Assembly: GCF_009909145.1 (NCBI RefSeq)
Contig: NZ_JAAAPJ010000015.1
Coordinates: 111,943-175,942 of the forward strand
Length of the DNA stretch: 64,000 bases
Direction of reading: 5' to 3'
Source of the DNA: Corallococcus silvisoli
GTDB taxonomy: Bacteria > Myxococcota > Myxococcia > Myxococcales > Myxococcaceae
How positions within the stretch are numbered: position 1 is the first letter of the stretch; each line of letters starts with the position of its first letter. Below, in pieces: positions 59,175-64,000 of the stretch. Below the pieces are notes generated by a model. The model ran no database searches and was not told the origin of the DNA. It was given only the letters and a program-made list of their open reading frames with translations. Position numbers and translations under genes: made by a program.

Positions 59175-60674
59175 ATGCACCGCCGAATCCTCACCGCCCT
59201 CCTCGCGCTGACCGTCTCCGGCTGCGCCACCACCAAGCCCGCGGAAGCCCCTCCCAGCGAAGCGCCGGCGCAGCAGGCCCCGGCCCCCGCGCAGGACGCC
59301 GAGGCGTTCCGCGCCACGCCGCCCACGCCCGGCAAGCCGCCGGAGCTGGTGCTGCCCACGTTCGAGAAGGCGCAGCTGGACAACGGGCTCACCGTCATCG
59401 TCAGCACGCGCAAGGAGCTGCCGCTGGTGTTCGTGGGCATCGCCTTCGCCGCGGGCGTGTCGCAGGAGCCCCCCGCGAAGCTGGGCATCGCGGACCTGTC
59501 CTACCGCATGCTGCTGGAGGGCGCGGGCAAGCGCGACACCGTGGCGCTGGACAACGCGTTCGCGGACCTGGGCGTCTCGCCCGCGATGTCGGTGGATCCC
59601 GACGGCGCCTTCGTGGGCGCGCGCGTGCTGACGCGCAACGTGGACGCCGCGATGTCGCTCCTGTCGGACGTGGTGCTGCGGCCCACCTTCGACGCCAAGG
59701 CCTTCGAGCGGCGCAAGAAGCAGCAGCTGGGTGAGCTGGTGCGCCGCATGGGCGACCCGAACTTCCTCGCGCAGCAGGCCTACTACCAGGCGGTCTTCGG
59801 CGCGGACCACCCCTACGGCCACACGTCCGGGGGCACGCCGAAGACGGTGGAGTCGCTCACGCTGGCGGACGCGAAGAACTTCTACCTGAAGAACACCGGC
59901 CCCCGCGCCGCCGCGCTCATCATGACCGGCGACGTGACGCTGCCGCAGGCGGTGGAGTGGGCGAAGAAGTACTTTGGCGGGTGGAAGGGTGGGGCCGTCG
60001 CGCCCAAGCCGCCGCCCACGCCGCCCGTGCCCCCGCGCCAGCAGGTGCGCATCGTGCCCAAGCCGGGCCTGGAGCAGACGGTGGTGCTGGTGGGCCGTCC
60101 CGGCCTCGCTGCGGGCCACGCGGACGAGTACCCGCTGGAGCTGGCCACCACGGTGTTCGGCGGCTTCTTCGGCAGCCGGCTGAACATGAACATCCGCGAG
60201 GACAAGGGCTACAGCTACGGCGCCAACGCGCACCTGGGCACGCGCCTGGGCGTGGGTCCGCTCACCGCGTACGCGGCCGTGCGGCGCGACGTGACGGGCC
60301 CCGCGCTCAACGAGTTCATCAAGGAGCTGGCCGGCATCAAGACGAACCCCATCACGGAGAAGGAGCTGGCGGCCGCGCGCGAGGGCCTCATCCGCGCCTT
60401 CCCGGGCGCCTTCGAGACGGTGGAGGGCCTGGGCAGCAGCGCCGCGCAGCTCTACTTCCACCGCCGCCCCATGGACGAGTTCAAGCGCAGCGTGGAGGGC
60501 CTGCGGGACGCCAGCGCCGCGGAGGTGCAGCGCGTGGCGGAGGCCTACCTGGACCCCGCGAACATGCAGGTGGTGCTCGTGGGCGACCCGCTGGTCATCC
60601 AGGAGCAGGTGACGCCGCTCAACCTGGGCAAGCTGACCCTGGTGGACCCGGAAGCGGCCCCCGCGTCCAAGTAG
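59175..60674 (+). CDS. M16 peptidase-like lipoprotein, inactive subunit
   Basis: A 499-residue M16-fold lipoprotein. Signal sequence (MHRRILTALLALTVSGC) with lipobox VSGC, Cys17. The M16 N-terminal domain (LPTFEKAQLDNGLTVIVSTR) lacks the HxxEH zinc motif: the aligned place reads IADLSYRMLLEGAGKRD. The glycine-rich loop expected in partners appears in VGVSQEPPAK-like form. It overlaps the active partner's stop, so the two are co-translated, and together they should form a heterodimer anchored in the outer or inner membrane. It resembles the alpha (non-catalytic) subunit of processing peptidases. ATG 59175 is preferred over TTG 59169. Confidence 0.87.
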   Translation: MHRRILTALLALTVSGCATTKPAEAPPSEAPAQQAPAPAQDAEAFRATPPTPGKPPELVLPTFEKAQLDNGLTVIVSTRKELPLVFVGIAFAAGVSQEPPAKLGIADLSYRMLLEGAGKRDTVALDNAFADLGVSPAMSVDPDGAFVGARVLTRNVDAAMSLLSDVVLRPTFDAKAFERRKKQQLGELVRRMGDPNFLAQQAYYQAVFGADHPYGHTSGGTPKTVESLTLADAKNFYLKNTGPRAAALIMTGDVTLPQAVEWAKKYFGGWKGGAVAPKPPPTPPVPPRQQVRIVPKPGLEQTVVLVGRPGLAAGHADEYPLELATTVFGGFFGSRLNMNIREDKGYSYGANAHLGTRLGVGPLTAYAAVRRDVTGPALNEFIKELAGIKTNPITEKELAAAREGLIRAFPGAFETVEGLGSSAAQLYFHRRPMDEFKRSVEGLRDASAAEVQRVAEAYLDPANMQVVLVGDPLVIQEQVTPLNLGKLTLVDPEAAPASK

Positions 60675-60700
60675 CGGCCCGCTTCTCTTCGTGATGTCCG

Positions 60701-60740
60701 GCCGGGGTCCCGACGCGGGTGTCGGGGCCCCGGCTTTTTT
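60701..60740. terminator. Bidirectional Rho-independent terminator
   Basis: A 14-bp stem (GCCGGGGTCCCGAC / GTCGGGGCCCCGGC, one mismatch), 6-base loop and T6. It ends the M16 pair on the plus strand and lies at the end of the next minus-strand gene, whose stop overlaps the T-run. Confidence 0.85.
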
Positions 60741-61021
60741 CATTCCCGGGTGGGCTCCGTGTCCTCCTCGCGGGCCTCGGCCTTGAGGCGGCCGCGCTCC
60801 TCGCGCTCCTCGTCGTCGATGTCGTCCATCACGCTCTGGGGGTTGTTCCGGGGCCCACCCACCGGGGCGTCGCTGTCGAAGGCGAACTTCTGCTCCTCGG
60901 TGGAGTGCTTGGCGTTGTCCGCGTACAGGGGCTTGGTGTCGTCCGCCTCCAGTCCCCGCTCCACGCGGTCCTTGGCGAAGCCGGGCTTGTGGGCGGTGTC
61001 GCTCTTCTTGCGGGTGGCCAT
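60740..61021 (-). CDS. Small acidic-basic protein, unknown
   Basis: A 93-residue charged protein: basic start (MATRKKSDTAHKPGFAKDRV), central acidic motif SVMDDIDDEEREERGRLKAE, no hydrophobic segments. Likely unstructured. The DDEEREERG and DSDAPVGGPRN segments suggest a nucleic-acid- or protein-binding accessory, but no family is known to me. ATG 61021 follows a purine-rich AGGAGAG stretch. Confidence 0.5.
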   Translation of the reverse strand: MATRKKSDTAHKPGFAKDRVERGLEADDTKPLYADNAKHSTEEQKFAFDSDAPVGGPRNNPQSVMDDIDDEEREERGRLKAEAREEDTEPTRE

Positions 61022-61167
61022 GGGTGGCTCTCCTGGGTGGTGGGACTGCTCACCTCTGGTCAATGTCGGCAGCCCCGGCCCTCCGCACCACGGTGGACGC
61101 CTGGGGGCGGGGGCCCGACTGGCTGCCTCCTGACCTGGAGCCGCCAAAGCGGTTAGGATGGGGCTCC

Positions 61168-61299
61168 ATGGTCGGACGCAGCGGGAACAGCCAGCGGCAC
61201 GAGGGGACGACATCCTCCGTGGGCGCGCGTCTCCAGGCCGGCCTGACTCACACTCGCACTCGCACCGGCCTGACTCCTCGCGGAGCGCGGACCGCCTGA
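61168..61299 (+). CDS. Threonine-rich leader peptide of thrA
   Basis: A 43-residue reading frame, ATG 61168 after TAGGATGGGG, ending at TGA 61297. It carries eight Thr, five in the short stretch LTHTRTRTGLT (codons 61246-61275), four of them the rare ACT. The stop lies just past the region that could form an antiterminator. It resembles the thrL peptides that control thr operons by attenuation in enterobacteria, here upstream of a ThrA-type enzyme. Not conserved in sequence, but leader peptides rarely are. Confidence 0.6.
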   Translation: MVGRSGNSQRHEGTTSSVGARLQAGLTHTRTRTGLTPRGARTA

Positions 61300-61351
61300 C
61301 TTCGAAGCGGACCTTCCCAGGTCCCCCCTTCCGAACCCGGCCCCGCGCTCC
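61282..61351 (+). promoter_or_regulatory. Antiterminator pairing
   Basis: GGAGCGCGG (61282-61290) is complementary to CCGCGCTCC (61343-61351) over nine bases. Forming this pair would block the terminator at 61341. The 5' part also has a local CTCC-TCGC-GGAG hairpin that would compete with it. Confidence 0.5.
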
Positions 61352-61370
61352 TCCCGAGCGCGGGGCTTTT
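61341..61370 (+). terminator. Attenuator terminator before thrA
   Basis: A 10-bp perfect stem CCCCGCGCTC / GAGCGCGGGG with a 5-base loop CTCCC, then CTTTTGCG. It lies 41 bp behind the leader peptide stop and 114 bp before the thrA start. Confidence 0.7.
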
Positions 61371-61483
61371 GCGTTGCCCCACCCCGTGTCCGCTGAAACC
61401 TCCCAAGGACCCCGTATGACGACGCCGCTTCCGCTGAACCACCGCAGCCGCCGTGCCCCGCTGTTCCGCGAGGAGGCCGTGTC

Positions 61484-63940
61484 ATGCGCGTGATGAAATT
61501 CGGTGGCACCAGTGTCGCAGATGCGGACCGGATGCGCGGGGTGGTGGCGCTGGTGGAGGAGGCGCGAAAGACGGAGCGGGTGGCGGTGGTGGCCTCCGCG
61601 GTGTCTGGCATCACCAACCTGCTGGTGGAGGCGGCGCGGGTGGCGCAGGAGGGCGAGCCGGTGCAGGACGCCTGCGCCCGGTTCGACGCCACGCACTCCG
61701 CCATCGCGAAGGCGTTGAGCGGGGACCTGAAGCCCGCGCAGGCGCGGCCGCTGGCGGAGGGGCTGGTGGCGCTGGGGGTGGAGCTGCGCGGGCTGTTGCA
61801 GGGCGTGGGGCTCTTGCGGGAGTGCTCGCCGTCGGTGCTGGCGCACCTGTCGGGCCTGGGGGAGCGGGCGTCGTGCCTGCTGCTCGCGGCGCTGATGGAG
61901 GCCCGGGGGCTCTCGCCCGTGAGCGTGGATCCGCGGCAGGTGCTGGTGTGCGTGGGGGATCCGCTCCAGGCGACGCCTCGGGTGGAGGAGATCCGCGAGC
62001 GGTTCGCGCCGTTGCGCGACGGAGGCCCGGGGCTGTTGTTGATGCCGGGCTTCTTCGGTGGGGATGTGCGCGGCAAGACGATGTCGCTGGGGCGTGGGGG
62101 GTCGGACTACTCGGCGGCGCTGGCGGCGGCGGCGCTGGATGCGCGGCTGCTGGAGATCTGGACGGACGTGGACGGCATCTTCAGCGCGGACCCGCGGCTG
62201 GTGCCGGAGGCGTTCGCGCTGGAGGAGGTGAGCTTCGAGGAGGCGATGGAGCTGGCCTACTTCGGCGCGAAGGTGCTGCATCCGAAGACGATCGCCCCCG
62301 CGCGCGAGCGGGGCATCCCGGTGCGCGTGTGCAACAGCTTCCGGCCGGAGCACCCGGGCACGCGGGTGACGGCCACGGCGCCGTCGGCGCGGCACCCGGT
62401 GCGCGGGCTGTCATTCCTGCCGGACATCGCGCTCATCAACATCGCGGGGGCGGGGTTGAAGGGCGTGCCGGGCACGGCGGCGCGGGTGTTCGAGGCGATG
62501 GCGCGAGCGTCCATCTCCGTGGTGTTGATCACCCAGGGCTCCAGCGAGTCCTCCATCAGCTTCTGCGTGGGGGAGGCGGAGGCCGCGAAGGCGGTGCTGG
62601 CCCTGGAGGACGCGTTCGAGGCGGAGCGCGAGGCGGGGAAGGTGGACCCCATCGAGCACCAGCCGGGGTTCGCGGTGTTGAGCATCGTGGGGGACGGGAT
62701 GCGGCACCGCGTGGGCATGGCGGGGACGTTCTTCAGCGCGCTGGGGGACGTGGATTGCAGCATCGCGGCCATCGCGCAGGGCTCCAGTGAGCGGAGCATC
62801 TCCGCGGTGATTGCACGCGAGGACGGGCCGCGCGCGATGGCGCACGTGCACCGCAAGTGCTTTGGCACCACGGAGGTGGTGGAGCTGCTGGTGGCGGGCG
62901 TGGGCACGGTGGGTGGGGAGCTGCTGAGGCAGATCCACCAGCAGGCGCCGAAGCTGAAGGCGCATGGGTTGGATTTGAGGGTGTGCGCCATCGCCAACAG
63001 CAGACACAGCTTGGTGGCGCCGGAGGGCGTGGCGCTGGAGGGGTGGAAGGCGCGGCTGGAGGCGAGCGAGTCTGGCTTCACGCTGGAGACGTTCCGCGCG
63101 TGGGCGAAGGCGCGGCGGCCGGGCCGGCCCATCTTCGTGGACTGCACGAGCAGCGAGGACGTGGCGCTGGGGTATCCGGCGCTGATGGCCTCCGGGCTGC
63201 ACGTGGTGACGGCGAACAAGAAGGCCAACGCGGGGCGGCAGGAGCACTGGCGGACGCTGCGGGAGACGGCGGCGCGGCACCAGCGGCGGTTCCTCTACGA
63301 GACGAACGTGGGGGCGGGGCTGCCGGTCATCGACACGTTGAAGAACCTGCTGCGCACGGGCGACACGGTGCACCGGGTGGAGGGCATCCTGTCGGGTTCG
63401 CTGTCGTTCATCCTGGGGCTGACGGAGGCGGGGGTGCCGCTGTCGAAGGCGGTGGGCACGGCGATGGAGAAGGGCTTCACGGAGCCGGATCCGCGCGACG
63501 ACCTGGAGGGCACGGACGTGGCGCGCAAGGTGCTCATCCTCGCGCGCGAGCTGGGGCGCACGCTGGAGTTGGAGGAGGTGGCGCTGGCGTCGCTGCTGCC
63601 GGAGGAGTTCGACGCGAAGGGGCCGCTGCCGGAGTTCCTGGCGCGGCTGCCGCAGGCGGATGACCTCTTCCAGCGGCGGGTGGATGCGCACCGGAAGGAG
63701 GGCAAGGTGTTGCGCTACGTGGGCAGCGTGGGCCCGGAGGGCGTGAGCGTGGGATTGGTGCCGGTGCCGCTGGAGCATCCGCTGGCGGCGGTGAAGGGGG
63801 GCGAGAACGCGCTCAGCTTCTTGTCGGAGCGCTACAGCCCCACGCCGCTGGTGATTCGGGGTTACGGCGCGGGCGCGGCGGTGACGGCGGCGGGGGTGCT
63901 GGCGGATGTGTTGCGATTGGTGGAGGGGCCGTTGCCCTGA
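61484..63940 (+). CDS. thrA: Bifunctional aspartokinase/homoserine dehydrogenase
   Basis: An 818-residue fusion enzyme of threonine, methionine and lysine biosynthesis; E. coli ThrA has 820. Aspartokinase domain first (KFGGTSVADADRMRG at the start, TDVDGIFSADPRLVP near residue 227), then two ACT domains (about residues 310-460, where threonine usually binds), then homoserine dehydrogenase (VAGVGTVGGELLRQIHQQAP, VTANKKANAGRQ, the active-site Lys/Glu region GILSGSLSFILG and DPRDDLEGTDVARK). The ATG 61484 is preceded by GAGGAGG. Regulation by a leader-peptide attenuator is predicted. Confidence 0.95.
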   Translation: MRVMKFGGTSVADADRMRGVVALVEEARKTERVAVVASAVSGITNLLVEAARVAQEGEPVQDACARFDATHSAIAKALSGDLKPAQARPLAEGLVALGVELRGLLQGVGLLRECSPSVLAHLSGLGERASCLLLAALMEARGLSPVSVDPRQVLVCVGDPLQATPRVEEIRERFAPLRDGGPGLLLMPGFFGGDVRGKTMSLGRGGSDYSAALAAAALDARLLEIWTDVDGIFSADPRLVPEAFALEEVSFEEAMELAYFGAKVLHPKTIAPARERGIPVRVCNSFRPEHPGTRVTATAPSARHPVRGLSFLPDIALINIAGAGLKGVPGTAARVFEAMARASISVVLITQGSSESSISFCVGEAEAAKAVLALEDAFEAEREAGKVDPIEHQPGFAVLSIVGDGMRHRVGMAGTFFSALGDVDCSIAAIAQGSSERSISAVIAREDGPRAMAHVHRKCFGTTEVVELLVAGVGTVGGELLRQIHQQAPKLKAHGLDLRVCAIANSRHSLVAPEGVALEGWKARLEASESGFTLETFRAWAKARRPGRPIFVDCTSSEDVALGYPALMASGLHVVTANKKANAGRQEHWRTLRETAARHQRRFLYETNVGAGLPVIDTLKNLLRTGDTVHRVEGILSGSLSFILGLTEAGVPLSKAVGTAMEKGFTEPDPRDDLEGTDVARKVLILARELGRTLELEEVALASLLPEEFDAKGPLPEFLARLPQADDLFQRRVDAHRKEGKVLRYVGSVGPEGVSVGLVPVPLEHPLAAVKGGENALSFLSERYSPTPLVIRGYGAGAAVTAAGVLADVLRLVEGPLP

Positions 63941-63951
63941 GCGTGGGTGTT

Positions 63952-63978
63952 AGGCTTTTCCTTCATGGGGAAAAGCCT
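63952..63978. terminator. Hairpin behind thrA, overlapping next start
   Basis: Arms AGGCTTTTCC (63952-63961) and GGAAAAGCCT (63969-63978). It would serve as a terminator for thrA but covers the ATG at 63965 of a possible downstream gene. Confidence 0.5.
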
Positions 63979-64000
63979 GACGTCCGTCGTCCTGGCGCTG
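63965..64000 (+). CDS. Possible gene start cut by the window edge
   Basis: ATG 63965 opens MGKSLTSVVLAL, the likely beginning of a signal peptide, before the window ends. No strong ribosome site precedes it, and it lies inside a hairpin. Confidence 0.3.
   Translation, partial: MGKSLTSVVLAL

Overview
The window is high-GC DNA with very few AT-rich stretches, frequent GTG and TTG starts, and short ATGA-type gene overlaps. It matches the region around the replication origin and centromere of a myxobacterium of the Myxococcus/Corallococcus type. Three blocks support this: an exopolysaccharide block epsE, epsD, epsC, epsB, epsA; a parA-parB-bacM operon beside a large cluster of parS sites; and the conserved origin-proximal set rsmG, mnmG, mnmE, jag, yidC, yidD, rnpA, rpmH, dnaA. 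The genus is inferred from family knowledge and gene order, not from a database search.

Layout. 1-6.9 kb: a truncated cation efflux gene, an MscS-type channel, a DUF6119-type protein, an ECF-like sigma factor, a lipoprotein and a DUF6445-type protein. 6.9-13.4 kb: EPS genes (EpsE on the minus strand; a small BY-kinase-like protein, EpsD, EpsC, EpsB and EpsA on the plus strand), followed by a large secreted protein with one c-type haem motif. 16.6-23.4 kb: accessory genes, including a broken Imm52-type immunity gene and an egtB-egtD ergothioneine pair. 23.7-26.5 kb: parA, parB, bacM and a lipoprotein gene as one minus-strand operon. 26.5-31.7 kb: about 5.2 kb with no credible gene. It holds a parS-like site near parA, a degenerate 78-bp tandem array (about 20 units), then eleven parS sites, some amplified on a 200-bp duplicated unit. 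31.7-34.2 kb: a VOC protein, then an SDR and its MmyB-like regulator bracketed by two copies of a hairpin-bearing repeat. 34.4-37 kb: rsmG and mnmG, with three DnaA-box-like 9-mers in and over their junction. 37.5-48.5 kb: lipoprotein, GST, macro domain, M16 peptidase, aldo/keto reductase, SppA, cysteine dioxygenase, a MshEN-domain protein and a Uma2-type protein. 48.5-54 kb: mnmE, a small gene, jag, yidC, yidD, rnpA and rpmH on the minus strand. 54.8 kb on: dnaA on the plus strand, a CBS protein, a membrane protein, a paired active/inactive M16 peptidase operon, and thrA behind a threonine-rich leader peptide.

How the parts work together. ParA and ParB segregate the chromosome through the parS cluster, and BacM is a cytoskeletal bactofilin encoded with them. 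DnaA and the boxes at the mnmG/rsmG junction would start replication about 3.5 kb from the nearest parS. MnmE and MnmG together modify tRNA wobble uridines. RnpA, YidD and YidC link tRNA processing and membrane protein insertion. The Eps genes build and trim the matrix polysaccharide used for social motility.

Most noteworthy: the 78-bp array that carries degenerate parS cores; the DnaA boxes built into the mnmG stop codon and the rsmG start codon; and a textbook-looking threonine attenuator (Thr-rich leader, antiterminator, terminator) in front of thrA.
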